DNA from: Alteriqipengyuania bathyomarina_B
GTDB taxonomy: Bacteria; Pseudomonadota; Alphaproteobacteria; Sphingomonadales; Sphingomonadaceae
Direction of reading: 5' to 3'
NCBI RefSeq assembly: GCF_038594605.1
Contig: NZ_JBCFZM010000001.1
Span: 930,001-994,000 of the forward strand
Length of the DNA stretch: 64,000 nucleotides
Below are positions 9,129-17,733 of the stretch, in pieces. The position numbers and the translations under genes were made by a program. Every line of letters starts with the position of its first letter. Positions within the stretch are counted from its first letter, which is position 1. The notes under the pieces were generated by a model that did no database searches, was not told where the DNA came from, and was given only the letters and a program-made list of their open reading frames with translations.

Positions 9129-9343
9129 ATCCAGCGCCCCTTGATGGTCGCGTAGAGACCCCAGAGCGCACCGATCAGAAGCCCGAGGGTGATCCGCTCC
9201 ATCCCCAGCGGCGCTTCCCAGCCCCCCAGGGCCATCGACTGCGCGATGACCGGCGCGATGAAACCGATGCCGAAGATGAGCGGCATGACCGAGAACAGTT
9301 TCTGGAGCGCCCCCTGCATGTCCGTTGACATACTATTTACCAT
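9125..9343 (-). CDS. Small membrane protein coupled to the desaturase
   Basis: A 72-residue protein starting at MVNSM, with two predicted membrane segments (around VMPLIFGIGFIAPVIA and ITLGLLIGALWGLYA). I do not recognise a family. A longer frame extends to 9415, but its extra residues are unlike a membrane protein's N-terminus. Its stop overlaps the desaturase start as ATGA, so the two are probably translated together; an assembly, electron-transfer or anchoring role is only a guess from context. Confidence 0.6.
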   Translation of the reverse strand: MVNSMSTDMQGALQKLFSVMPLIFGIGFIAPVIAQSMALGGWEAPLGMERITLGLLIGALWGLYATIKGRWI

Positions 9344-9505
9344 CGAATCCAGCAAGACTCCGCGAGTCGCGATGATGAACGGGAGAGAAAATCCACGAGG
9401 GCTTGCACCGCGCACGTCCGCATTCTAGCCCTGTTCGGATAGGATTGCCGAATAGAACGGCAACCCGTCGAACTGTCGTTCGGCGTATATTGGGGGAGAA
9501 AAGGC

Positions 9506-11680
9506 GTGGATCTCGTTCTCGTCGCCATCGGGCTGGGCCTGCTGGCTGTCATCTACGGAATTTTCACAAGTCGACAGGTTCTCGGTGCCGGAGCGGGCAA
9601 CGATAAGATGCAGGAAATCGCGGCCGCCATTCAGGAAGGCGCGCGCGCTTACCTGAACCGGCAATACACCACGATCGCCATCGTCGGCGTGGTCGTTGCG
9701 ATACTCGTCTTCGTCTTCCTTAACTGGATCGCCGCTGCAGGCTTCCTGATCGGTGCCATCCTGTCGGGCGCGGCGGGCTATATCGGAATGAACATCTCGG
9801 TGAAGGCCAACGTGCGCACCGCCGCCGCCGCGCAGAGTGGTCTGCAGCAGGGCCTCACGCTGGCGTTCCGCGCGGGCGCGATCACCGGGATGCTCGTGGC
9901 CGGCCTCGCGCTGCTCGCCATCGCGGTGTTCTTCTACATTCTGGCGGGTCTGCTCGGCTTCGAGGCGAACAGCCGCGAAGTGGTCGACGGGCTCGTCGGG
10001 CTCGCCTTCGGTGCCTCGCTGATCTCGATCTTCGCGCGCCTGGGTGGCGGTATCTTCACCAAGGCGGCCGACGTGGGCGCCGACCTCGTCGGCAAAGTCG
10101 AGGCCGGCATTCCCGAGGATGATCCCCGCAACCCCGCCGTGATCGCCGACAACGTAGGCGATAACGTGGGCGACTGCGCCGGGATGGCCGCGGATCTGTT
10201 CGAGACCTACGTCGTCACCGTGGGCGCCACCATGGTGCTCACCGCACTGCTGCTCGGTGGCACTCTGGGTGCCCTGCTGCTGCCGATGATGTCGCTGCCG
10301 TTGCTAATCGGCGGGGCGTGCATCGTCACCTCGGTCATCGGCACCTACTTCGTGAAGCTGGGGCGCAAGCAGAGCATCATGGGCGCGATGTACAAGGGAT
10401 TCCTCGTCACCGCCGTGCTCTCCATTCCCGCGATTTATGCCGTGATGGCATGGGCGCTGGGCGACATGAACACGCTGATCGGCGCGAGCATGGTCAGCGA
10501 AACGGCGACGGTCGCGCTGGGTGACACGCTCGTCACGGAGCAGGCTACCGAAGTCATCGGCGGCTTCACCGGGATGGACCTGTTCTGGTGCTCCATGCTT
10601 GGCCTGGCCATCACCGGGCTGATCATCTGGATCACCGAATACTACACGGGCACCGAGTATCGTCCGGTCCGCTCGATCGCCAAGGCATCGGAAACGGGCC
10701 ACGGCACCAACGTCATCCAGGGCCTCGCGATTTCGCTCGAAGCGACCGCACTGCCTACGCTGGTAATCGTGGCGGGCATCATCATCGCCTATCTGCTGGC
10801 TGGCCTGATGGGCATTGCCTACGCGGCAACCGCGATGCTGGCGCTGGCAGGCATGGTCGTGGCGCTCGATGCCTATGGCCCAGTCACCGACAATGCAGGC
10901 GGGATCGCCGAAATGGCGGGTCTGGACGACAGTGTGCGCGAGAAGACCGACGCGCTGGACGCGGTGGGCAACACCACCAAGGCCGTGACCAAGGGCTACG
11001 CGATCGGATCGGCGGGGCTTGCCGCGCTGGTGCTGTTCGCTGCCTACACCACCGACCTCGTGGAGTTCTTCCCCGGTATCGCGGTCGACTTCAGCCTGAA
11101 AAACCCGTTCGTGATCGTCGGACTGCTGCTGGGCGCTCTGCTGCCCTATCTGTTCGGAGCGATGGGGATGACCGCAGTGGGCCGCGCAGCGGGCGACGTG
11201 GTGAAGGACGTACGCGAGCAGTTCGCGGAAAAGCCGGGCATTATGGATTACTCCGAGAAGCCCGACTACGCCCGCACGGTAGACTTGGTGACTCGCGCCG
11301 CGATCAAGGAAATGATCCTTCCCTCGCTGTTGCCGGTGCTGGCGCCAATCGTGGTCTATTTCGTCATCACGCTGATTGCCGGTCAGGCGAATGGTTTTGC
11401 CGCTCTCGGCGCGCTCCTGCTCGGGGTCATCATCTCGGGCATCTTCGTCGCGCTTTCGATGACCGCCGGTGGCGGCGCATGGGACAACGCGAAGAAGTAC
11501 ATCGAAGACGGCAACCACGGCGGCAAGGGCTCCGAAGCGCACAAGGCTGCGGTGACCGGCGATACCGTGGGCGATCCGTACAAGGATACGGCGGGCCCGG
11601 CGGTGAACCCGATGATCAAGATCACCAACATCGTCGCGCTGCTGTTGCTCGCCGCGCTGGCCGCGGGCGGCGTCGGCTAA
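9506..11680 (+). CDS. hppA: K+-insensitive proton-translocating membrane pyrophosphatase
   Basis: A 724-residue polytopic protein (about 16 helices) that couples pyrophosphate hydrolysis to proton pumping. The substrate signature DVGADLVGKVE, followed by an acidic DNVGDNVGDCAGMAADLFETY-type loop, is intact. The diagnostic segment GNTTKAVTKGY carries Lys at about residue 492, the hallmark of the K+-independent class; K+-dependent enzymes have Ala there. The start is GTG at 9506, with a purine-rich GGGGGAGAAAAGG upstream. A hairpin terminator follows the stop. It should recycle biosynthetic pyrophosphate and energise the membrane. Confidence 0.96.
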   Translation: MDLVLVAIGLGLLAVIYGIFTSRQVLGAGAGNDKMQEIAAAIQEGARAYLNRQYTTIAIVGVVVAILVFVFLNWIAAAGFLIGAILSGAAGYIGMNISVKANVRTAAAAQSGLQQGLTLAFRAGAITGMLVAGLALLAIAVFFYILAGLLGFEANSREVVDGLVGLAFGASLISIFARLGGGIFTKAADVGADLVGKVEAGIPEDDPRNPAVIADNVGDNVGDCAGMAADLFETYVVTVGATMVLTALLLGGTLGALLLPMMSLPLLIGGACIVTSVIGTYFVKLGRKQSIMGAMYKGFLVTAVLSIPAIYAVMAWALGDMNTLIGASMVSETATVALGDTLVTEQATEVIGGFTGMDLFWCSMLGLAITGLIIWITEYYTGTEYRPVRSIAKASETGHGTNVIQGLAISLEATALPTLVIVAGIIIAYLLAGLMGIAYAATAMLALAGMVVALDAYGPVTDNAGGIAEMAGLDDSVREKTDALDAVGNTTKAVTKGYAIGSAGLAALVLFAAYTTDLVEFFPGIAVDFSLKNPFVIVGLLLGALLPYLFGAMGMTAVGRAAGDVVKDVREQFAEKPGIMDYSEKPDYARTVDLVTRAAIKEMILPSLLPVLAPIVVYFVITLIAGQANGFAALGALLLGVIISGIFVALSMTAGGGAWDNAKKYIEDGNHGGKGSEAHKAAVTGDTVGDPYKDTAGPAVNPMIKITNIVALLLLAALAAGGVG

Positions 11681-11708
11681 CCCGAGGCCTCGCCATCCCG
11701 AACGCGCG

Positions 11709-11745
11709 AAGGGCGCGGCTCCTGCTGCAGGGGCCGCGCCCTTTG
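11709..11745 (+). terminator. Probable terminator after hppA
   Basis: GGGCGCGG at 11711-11718 pairs with CCGCGCCC at 11734-11741, extended by AA/TT at the base, and is followed by a short T-run. It lies 30 bases after the hppA stop. Confidence 0.6.
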
Positions 11746-11865
11746 CATTTCATGCAAGAGAAAGGCGACGGACTTAAACAAATCTCAGCTTTTGGGCCCT
11801 AGGCTTAATGCCACGGTAAGCACCGGTTCCTGCGGACGGCAAGGCAAAGAGGCGACACAGCTGCG

Positions 11866-13008
11866 ATGGCGAGGGTAGAGCCCCATATCGATGAGCAGGG
11901 TCGCAGTGCGCCGCAATTCCTCGTCGCGTCCTGGCGCGACGCGCTGCCCGATGACGCCAGCTGGGACGACCTTTCCACCCGCGCGGGCGAACCCAATCCA
12001 TTCTTCGAACGCTGGTTTCTCCAGCCCTCGCTCACCGAACTCGATCGCGCGGGCCGGGTCCGCGTCGCCCAGCTTCGGGTCGATGGCCAGCTCGTCGGGC
12101 TGATGCCGCTGACGTTCCGGGTGAACTACTACAACCGCCCGGTGCCCCACCTCAGCACCTGGCTCCACGACAACGCCTTTTGCGGCGTGCCGCTGATCGT
12201 GCCCGGTTTCGAAGCGATGTTCTGGTCCATGCTGCTGCGCTGGATCGACGCAAAGAGCCGGTTCGCCGCCTTCCTCCACCTGCCGGGACTGCCGATGGAG
12301 TGCGCGCCGACCGCCGCGCTGGTCGAAGTGATCGGCGAGGATGCCCGCCCCGCTGCCGTCGTCGCGTGCGAAGCGCGCGCGCTGCTCGCCTCCGATCTTT
12401 CGGCCGAAGATTATTACACTGCCGCCCTGCCAAACAAGAAGCGCAAGGAACTGCGCCGGCAGGCCCGCCGTCTGGCCGAGCTTGGCGAGGTGAGCGTCGA
12501 GCGTGTTCACACGCCCGAGGCCATCGCGCGCTTCGCCGATGACTTCCTGACGCTCGAAGCGGCCAGTTGGAAGGGGCGCGCAGGCTCCGCGCTCGCCAGC
12601 AAGGCAAAACATGCGCGCTTTTTCCGCCAAAGCCTGGCCGGTGCGGCTCAAGTCGGCCGGGCCGAAGGGCTGTCGCTGCAGCTCGATGGAAAGCCCGTCG
12701 CCATGCTCGTCACCCTGCTCACCCCGCCCGGCAGTTTCAGCTTCAAGACCGCATTCGACGAGAATTACGCCCGCTGTTCGCCCGGTGTTTTGCTCCAGAA
12801 GGAAAATCTCGATCTGCTCGAGCGCGAGGATATCGCCTGGTGCGATAGCTGCGCCGCGCCCGACCACCCCATGATCGACCATTTCTGGCGCGACCAGCGC
12901 AGCTTCGTCTCGCACAACCTCGCCATCGGCTCGGGCGCACGACGCGCGCTCGGCGCGAAACTGATCGCTTACGAAACCCGCCACTCACACGAAGGCGTCT
13001 CCGAATGA
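11866..13008 (+). CDS. GNAT/FemAB-like (BioF2/CelD-type) acyltransferase
   Basis: A 380-residue protein resembling the CelD/BioF2-like acetyltransferase family (GNAT fold). Cues are an N-terminal WRDAL segment, a central basic NKKRKELRRQARRL stretch near 188-201 that precedes the second GNAT half, and a C-terminal SFKTAFDENYARCSPGVLLQ-like acyl-CoA/acceptor region. Some members act in polysaccharide or lipid modification; the acceptor here is unknown. It overlaps the cupin gene by four bases (ATGA), making it the first gene of a coupled trio. No signal peptide is present. Confidence 0.75.
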   Translation: MARVEPHIDEQGRSAPQFLVASWRDALPDDASWDDLSTRAGEPNPFFERWFLQPSLTELDRAGRVRVAQLRVDGQLVGLMPLTFRVNYYNRPVPHLSTWLHDNAFCGVPLIVPGFEAMFWSMLLRWIDAKSRFAAFLHLPGLPMECAPTAALVEVIGEDARPAAVVACEARALLASDLSAEDYYTAALPNKKRKELRRQARRLAELGEVSVERVHTPEAIARFADDFLTLEAASWKGRAGSALASKAKHARFFRQSLAGAAQVGRAEGLSLQLDGKPVAMLVTLLTPPGSFSFKTAFDENYARCSPGVLLQKENLDLLEREDIAWCDSCAAPDHPMIDHFWRDQRSFVSHNLAIGSGARRALGAKLIAYETRHSHEGVSE

Positions 13009-13913
13009 ACGCTCTGACCGAATTTCCGCACGGCGATGCGCCGCACGATGCTTCGCCGGTCTTCCCGGACGATGCACGCAAGGCTTTCGCCGCCGCCTAT
13101 CCGGAGACGCCGCTGGTGATCGAGCACCGGCTGGACGATCACCCGCTGCTCGGCCTCGACGCGCTGGCGGACCTGGCGGGGCGTCTGCCCGAAAGCTCCA
13201 TCGAATATAACCGCGGCGACCTGCCGGTGGGGATCGATGGCAAGCCGGGACCGACGGGTCTCTCGATCACCGAAACCATTCGCGGGATCGCCGAAGCGAA
13301 CAGCTGGGCCGCAATCAAGAATATCGAACAGGACGATGGCTATCGGGCCCTGCTGCACGGTCTGCTGGAGGAGCTGCGGGAGGATATCGAGGCGAAGACC
13401 GGCGAGATGCTCACCCCCCAGGGCTTCGTCTTCATTTCCAGCCCGAACGCGGTGACGCCCTATCACTTTGACCCCGAGCACAACATCCTGCTGCAACTGC
13501 GCGGAAGCAAGGTGATGACCCAGTTCCCCGCCGGCGATGCCCGTTTCGCACCCGACCGGATGCACGAAAGCTATCACCTCGGCGGCCCGCGCGAGTTGAA
13601 GTGGGAGGATGACTTCGCCAGCGATGGCAAGGAATTCGCGATTCAGGCGGGCGAGGCACTGTTCGTACCCGTGATGGCACCGCATTTCGTGCGCAACGGG
13701 CCGACGAGTTCGATCTCGCTCAGCATCACCTGGCGATCGGACTGGAGCTATGACGAGGCAGGCGCGCGATGTTTCAACGCGATCCTGCGCAAGGCCGGGC
13801 TCGATCCTGCACCGCCCAAGCGCTGGCCGGGGTCCAACCGCCTGAAATGCGTGGGCTTCCGTGGCTATCGCAAGCTGTTCGGCCCGCCCGCACCGCCCGT
13901 GCAGCCCGGATGA
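13005..13913 (+). CDS. JmjC/cupin-like Fe(II) 2-oxoglutarate oxygenase candidate
   Basis: A 302-residue protein of the cupin_8/JmjC-like class. The putative iron-binding facial triad is H154-x-D156 in YHFDPEHN, with a distal H227 in VMAPHFV; both sit on the expected beta-barrel strands. Such enzymes hydroxylate protein side chains or small molecules. Automatic pipelines sometimes name sphingomonad relatives transcriptional regulators, but no DNA-binding domain is visible. ATGA junctions on both sides place it between two GNAT-like acyltransferases, implying a shared substrate or pathway. Confidence 0.75.
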   Translation: MNALTEFPHGDAPHDASPVFPDDARKAFAAAYPETPLVIEHRLDDHPLLGLDALADLAGRLPESSIEYNRGDLPVGIDGKPGPTGLSITETIRGIAEANSWAAIKNIEQDDGYRALLHGLLEELREDIEAKTGEMLTPQGFVFISSPNAVTPYHFDPEHNILLQLRGSKVMTQFPAGDARFAPDRMHESYHLGGPRELKWEDDFASDGKEFAIQAGEALFVPVMAPHFVRNGPTSSISLSITWRSDWSYDEAGARCFNAILRKAGLDPAPPKRWPGSNRLKCVGFRGYRKLFGPPAPPVQPG

Positions 13914-14953
13914 ACGCGCCGACCCAGTTCTCCGTCGCGGAAAACGCAAATCCGGTCGACACGCTTGCCGAGGCGGACGATCCGCGTCGCGCTTTTCTGC
14001 GTGCCCGCTGGTTCCAGGCGAGCAACGATGCCACACTGGGCACGGTCATCGCGCGCATGCCGTCCGGTCGGCCGCTCGCTGCGATACCACTGGTGACCAA
14101 GCCTGTCGGCCCGTTCCGCGTGAAGCAGGTCGCCGGAGCATACTGGCCATTTCGCGGCGCGCCGATCGATTGCACCGCGAGGGTCGACGACCTGGCCGAG
14201 GCCCTATCCGAACCTGCGACCGCGCAAGCGCTGGGTCGCGCGTGGCGGATCGGCCCGGCGATCGCCGACGACCCCTCGCTCGTCACCTTGCGCGACGCTG
14301 CTACGCGGGCTGGCTGGCATTGTCTGGAACGCGAGGTCAGCGCGCTTTACTGCCTCGACCTCGTAGCGCTGCGCGCCTCGGGCACCTGGCCATCGACCAA
14401 GGGCAAGCAGAAAGACCGCTGGCGGGTGCGCCAGCTCGAAAAGACCGGTCCGGTGCGGATCGAGCGCTTTACCGGGCTCGACTGGACCGACGCCAAGCGC
14501 GACGCCATCGCCGCCATCGAGGCCGCTTCCTGGGTCGGGCAACTCGACGAGGGCGGCGACACGAAATTCGCGGACCCCGCGCTACGCCAATACTGGGAGC
14601 GTGCCTCGCAAGATCGCCAGATTGCAGACATGATCCGCGGCTTCATCCTGTGGGTCGGCGACACGCCCGCAGCTTTCACCTTCGGGCTGGAGGCAGGCGA
14701 CACGCGCTATTGCATTGCCAACAATTTCGACCGGCAATTCCACAAATTCAGCCCGGGCCGCGTGCTGCTGTACCATGATTTCGAAGACGCAGCGGATCGC
14801 GGTTTCGCGCGGATCGACTGGGGTCTGGGCGATGGCGGCTACAAGAGCCCGATGGGCGCGCACGCCGAGGCTGCCGTTATCGACCTGCTGTTCGTCCGCA
14901 ATCGATTGCTTGCCTGCATCGCCGCCCCTCTCTGGAAGCGAGGCGGCGCTTGA
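13910..14953 (+). CDS. Second GNAT-like (BioF2/CelD-type) acyltransferase
   Basis: A 347-residue protein related in fold to the gene at 11866 but divergent in sequence. Similar landmarks occur in order: RARWFQASND at the N-terminus, a basic GKQKDRWRVRQLEKTG segment near residue 165, EAASWVGQ, and a C-terminal NNFDRQFHKFSPGRVLLY acyltransferase core. It overlaps the cupin gene by ATGA and closes the trio. tesB follows after 31 bases and may be cotranscribed. Two divergent acyltransferases flanking one oxygenase suggest consecutive tailoring steps; this is inference. Confidence 0.72.
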   Translation: MNAPTQFSVAENANPVDTLAEADDPRRAFLRARWFQASNDATLGTVIARMPSGRPLAAIPLVTKPVGPFRVKQVAGAYWPFRGAPIDCTARVDDLAEALSEPATAQALGRAWRIGPAIADDPSLVTLRDAATRAGWHCLEREVSALYCLDLVALRASGTWPSTKGKQKDRWRVRQLEKTGPVRIERFTGLDWTDAKRDAIAAIEAASWVGQLDEGGDTKFADPALRQYWERASQDRQIADMIRGFILWVGDTPAAFTFGLEAGDTRYCIANNFDRQFHKFSPGRVLLYHDFEDAADRGFARIDWGLGDGGYKSPMGAHAEAAVIDLLFVRNRLLACIAAPLWKRGGA

Positions 14954-14984
14954 CGCTCGCGGAAAGGCCCCGCAGAGAAGGGCT

Positions 14985-15923
14985 ATGACTGGCGCACCTC
15001 CCTCCCCGGCGAATTTTGCCGATCTCGAAACCATCGACCCTGACACCCTGACCGCTCAGCTCGTCGACCTGCTCACGGTCGAGCGGATCGAGAACGATTC
15101 CTACCGCGGCAAGCCGCAGGTCGATGGGATCGGACGGGTCTTCGGCGGGCAGGTGATCGCGCAGGCACTGCAGGCCGCGCAGGCGACGATCGGCGATGGT
15201 AAGGAAGCGCATTCGCTGCACGCCTATTTCCTTCGCGGGGGTGAGGAAGGGCCGCCGATCGACTACGCGATCGCGCGCGATTTCGACGGCCGCAGCTTCG
15301 CCAACCGCCGCGCCGTGGCGAGCCAGGACGGCACGCCGATCCTCAACCTGACGGCCAGTTTCCAGACACCCGAGGATGGTCTTGCGCACGAGAACATGCC
15401 CTTCCCGCATGTGCCCTCCCCGGAGGACCTGAAGTCCGACCATCAATTGCGGCGAGAGATTTTCGCCGACAAGCTCGACCAGATGAGCGAGAGCCAGCGG
15501 CACTTCATGCTGCGCCCGCGCCCGATCGAGATGCGCCCGGTGGACGGGCTGCACTGGATGGAAACCAGGCCACGCGAGCCCAAGTCGCAAACCTGGTTCA
15601 AGACCGTCGGCCGCTTGCCCGACGACCCGGCGCTGCACCGCGCGGTGATCGCCTATGCGAGCGATTATACCCTGCTCGGCACCGCTGCCATCGCGCATGG
15701 CCTGTCATGGATGCGCAACGAGTTGGTCGGTGCCAGCCTCGATCACGCCGTCTGGTTCCACGCACCTGCGCGGGCCGACGAATGGCTGCTCTACGATACC
15801 GACAGCCCATGGTCGGGCAACGGGCGCGGCTATAATCGCGGCCGCATCTTCAGCGAAGGCGGCACACTGATTGCCAGCGTCGCGCAGGAGGGCATGATGA
15901 GGAAGCGGCGGGAGCGCAAATAG
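14985..15923 (+). CDS. tesB: Acyl-CoA thioesterase II
   Basis: A 312-residue double hot-dog thioesterase that hydrolyses medium- and long-chain acyl-CoAs. Typical TesB segments are FGGQVIAQAL near 47-56, DGRSFANRRAVA, ASDYTLLGTA, SLDHAVWFH and a C-terminal SVAQEGMMR that supplies the catalytic Gln. ATG 14985 aligns with the family N-terminus. It lies 31 bases downstream of the acyltransferase trio, so its expression may depend on that operon. Confidence 0.93.
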   Translation: MTGAPPSPANFADLETIDPDTLTAQLVDLLTVERIENDSYRGKPQVDGIGRVFGGQVIAQALQAAQATIGDGKEAHSLHAYFLRGGEEGPPIDYAIARDFDGRSFANRRAVASQDGTPILNLTASFQTPEDGLAHENMPFPHVPSPEDLKSDHQLRREIFADKLDQMSESQRHFMLRPRPIEMRPVDGLHWMETRPREPKSQTWFKTVGRLPDDPALHRAVIAYASDYTLLGTAAIAHGLSWMRNELVGASLDHAVWFHAPARADEWLLYDTDSPWSGNGRGYNRGRIFSEGGTLIASVAQEGMMRKRRERK

Positions 15924-15957
15924 CGAAACCCGCACGGCGTCCGGCAGCCGCCGCCGC

Positions 15958-16716
15958 TCAGGTCTTCCAGGCCACGATGTGGGTCTTGGTGAGCCCGGTC
16001 CAGCTCCACCGGTTTTCGAAGTCGGCGAACGGCAGCCCCGCCACGCGCCACTTCTCCTGCCCGAGTTGATAAGAATCGTTCGGATTGCCGACACCTTCGG
16101 TCATGGCCGGATTGGTGAACCACACTTGGCCATTGTCGATCGCGAAGACGACCACCCAGTGCAGCGTCTCGATTCCCTGACCCCATTTGAGAAGGCAGAC
16201 GGTAGGGATTGGCACGCTGTTCTGCACGTATTTCGCGATCGAACCGATCCCATGGTGCGGGCCCCAGCCCCAGCTGACCTGCAGCCCCACGGATTTGACT
16301 GCATCCATGAGACGCGCCGGCGACATACCGCCTACGTCGTTCGGAAAACGCTGACGGATCGCGTCCACTGCGATCACATCGTTCCAGAAAAGAGGACCGC
16401 TGGGAAAATGCGGATCGGGAACCTGGCGGCCCCCGCAATAACCGGGGTCGAAACCCCAGTAATCCCATAACGTTGCGGTCGCAGCCTGCCCGCAATAGCT
16501 GATCGGCCCGCTCGCCGTATAATTCTTGTAGCCATGGATGCGGCTAACATTTTCCGCTGCCATCTGCCCATCGGGCGGGCTTGCGGCATCGCGGCTTTCG
16601 GAACTCTTCTTTTCGCTCGCCCCCCATTCCGCCATCGCGTCGGTCGGCATCGTCGGCACCGATCCGACGGACTGGTCCAGTGCCGAGATATCCTGTGCGT
16701 CATCGGGTATTTGCAT
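15958..16716 (-). CDS. C39/papain-like cysteine peptidase-like protein
   Basis: A 252-residue protein with peptidase C39-like features: Cys75 in SYCGQAATATLWDYW, His186 in ETLHWVVVFAI, and Asn202 in WFTNPA as a likely third residue. The first 60 residues look disordered (Ser/Ala/Asp/Glu-rich) and could be a pro-region. No membrane domain or ABC transporter is fused or adjacent, unlike classical bacteriocin-processing C39 proteins. ATG 16716 is chosen because GGGGGAG sits eight bases upstream; a longer in-frame start at 16749 exists. The gene is divergent from an EcsC-family gene. Confidence 0.65.
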   Translation of the reverse strand: MQIPDDAQDISALDQSVGSVPTMPTDAMAEWGASEKKSSESRDAASPPDGQMAAENVSRIHGYKNYTASGPISYCGQAATATLWDYWGFDPGYCGGRQVPDPHFPSGPLFWNDVIAVDAIRQRFPNDVGGMSPARLMDAVKSVGLQVSWGWGPHHGIGSIAKYVQNSVPIPTVCLLKWGQGIETLHWVVVFAIDNGQVWFTNPAMTEGVGNPNDSYQLGQEKWRVAGLPFADFENRWSWTGLTKTHIVAWKT

Positions 16717-16846
16717 GTCGAGACTCCCCCAAATGATCGGCCCCTCCATGATAGAGATCGCCGAGGGAGATACTTATAAAGCAAATCCAGATTCAGAGTA
16801 ATCAGTGACTCTACTCGCCTTCTCCTGACCTGCTTCTGCAAATCCC

Positions 16847-17656
16847 ATGAAATCTGCATGGCCGCACAGTTCTCTCCATAATTTGCGCAGTAGTGGCGGA
16901 ACGACCCAAGGCGTGGCCCGTTCGCCCTTCATGAAATTCGAAAAACAGCAGCAGGCCTTTCGCGACAGCAATCCCTCCCTCATCGGGAGGGGGTTCGAGA
17001 AATTCACCAATCCGGTCGCGAGCGCGGTCACCAGCTTCATCCCCAATGGGCTCGTAAAGGGCGTGCTCAAGGGTATCGACCGCGCCATCGGCGCACCGCA
17101 GCTGGTCAAGTTCGATCATGACCTGACCGATCTGGTCCAGTGCCATGATGCCGCAAAGACCGTCGCCCGTACGGCGAAAGCCGTCAGCGGATCGACCGGG
17201 GCCGCGTCCGGTCTCGGGGGGATCGCGACCATGGGGCTGGATATCCCCGCGACGATCGCGGTGGCCCTGCGCAACATCCGCGATACCGGCCGTGCCTATG
17301 GCTACGACGGCAAGGGCGCACGCGAGCGGCTGTTCCGCTTGCAGATCCTCGAGCTCGCCAGCCTCAATGATCGCAGCCAGCGACAGGAGCGGATCGCCGT
17401 GCTCGAAGCCGGGATCGCAAGCGACGGCAGCCTGACCGAAATCTCGCCCGACGAAATCGAGCCGATCATCGAACAGGCCGTGGAGCGGGTGAGCCGCGCA
17501 CTGGCACTGGCGCTCTTCCGTCGCCGAGTGGGTGCGGTGGTGCCTCTGGTCGGATCGGTCATTGGCGGCGCGGTCAACGTGTCGTTCCAGGGCGATATCG
17601 GTGAAGCCGCGCGATACGCGTTTCAGGAGCGCCGGCTGCGTACGGGCGGCGCCTGA
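16847..17656 (+). CDS. EcsC family protein
   Basis: Up to 269 residues. The glycine/threonine-rich motif ASGLGGIATMGLDIPATI, followed by ALRNIRDTGRAYGYDG, is characteristic of the EcsC family, named for a protein associated with the Bacillus EcsAB transporter. The C-terminus carries GAVVPLVGSVIGGAVN, a possible membrane-associated segment. The start is uncertain: ATG 16847, GTG 16913 and ATG 16931 are all in frame and none has a good ribosome-binding site. The 130-base divergent region to the C39-like gene is AT-richer than its surroundings. Function is unknown. Confidence 0.75.
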   Translation: MKSAWPHSSLHNLRSSGGTTQGVARSPFMKFEKQQQAFRDSNPSLIGRGFEKFTNPVASAVTSFIPNGLVKGVLKGIDRAIGAPQLVKFDHDLTDLVQCHDAAKTVARTAKAVSGSTGAASGLGGIATMGLDIPATIAVALRNIRDTGRAYGYDGKGARERLFRLQILELASLNDRSQRQERIAVLEAGIASDGSLTEISPDEIEPIIEQAVERVSRALALALFRRRVGAVVPLVGSVIGGAVNVSFQGDIGEAARYAFQERRLRTGGA

Positions 17657-17733
17657 TCGCCTGGCGCCACTGCGGCGTTTGCGCCGTCTGAGATTCTCGG
17701 CATAAGGGCCTCGATAACGGGAGCCCTCGCCTC

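Noticed and set aside
10304..11542. 412-codon minus-strand frame opposite hppA
   Set aside because: Antisense of the highly conserved membrane pyrophosphatase gene.
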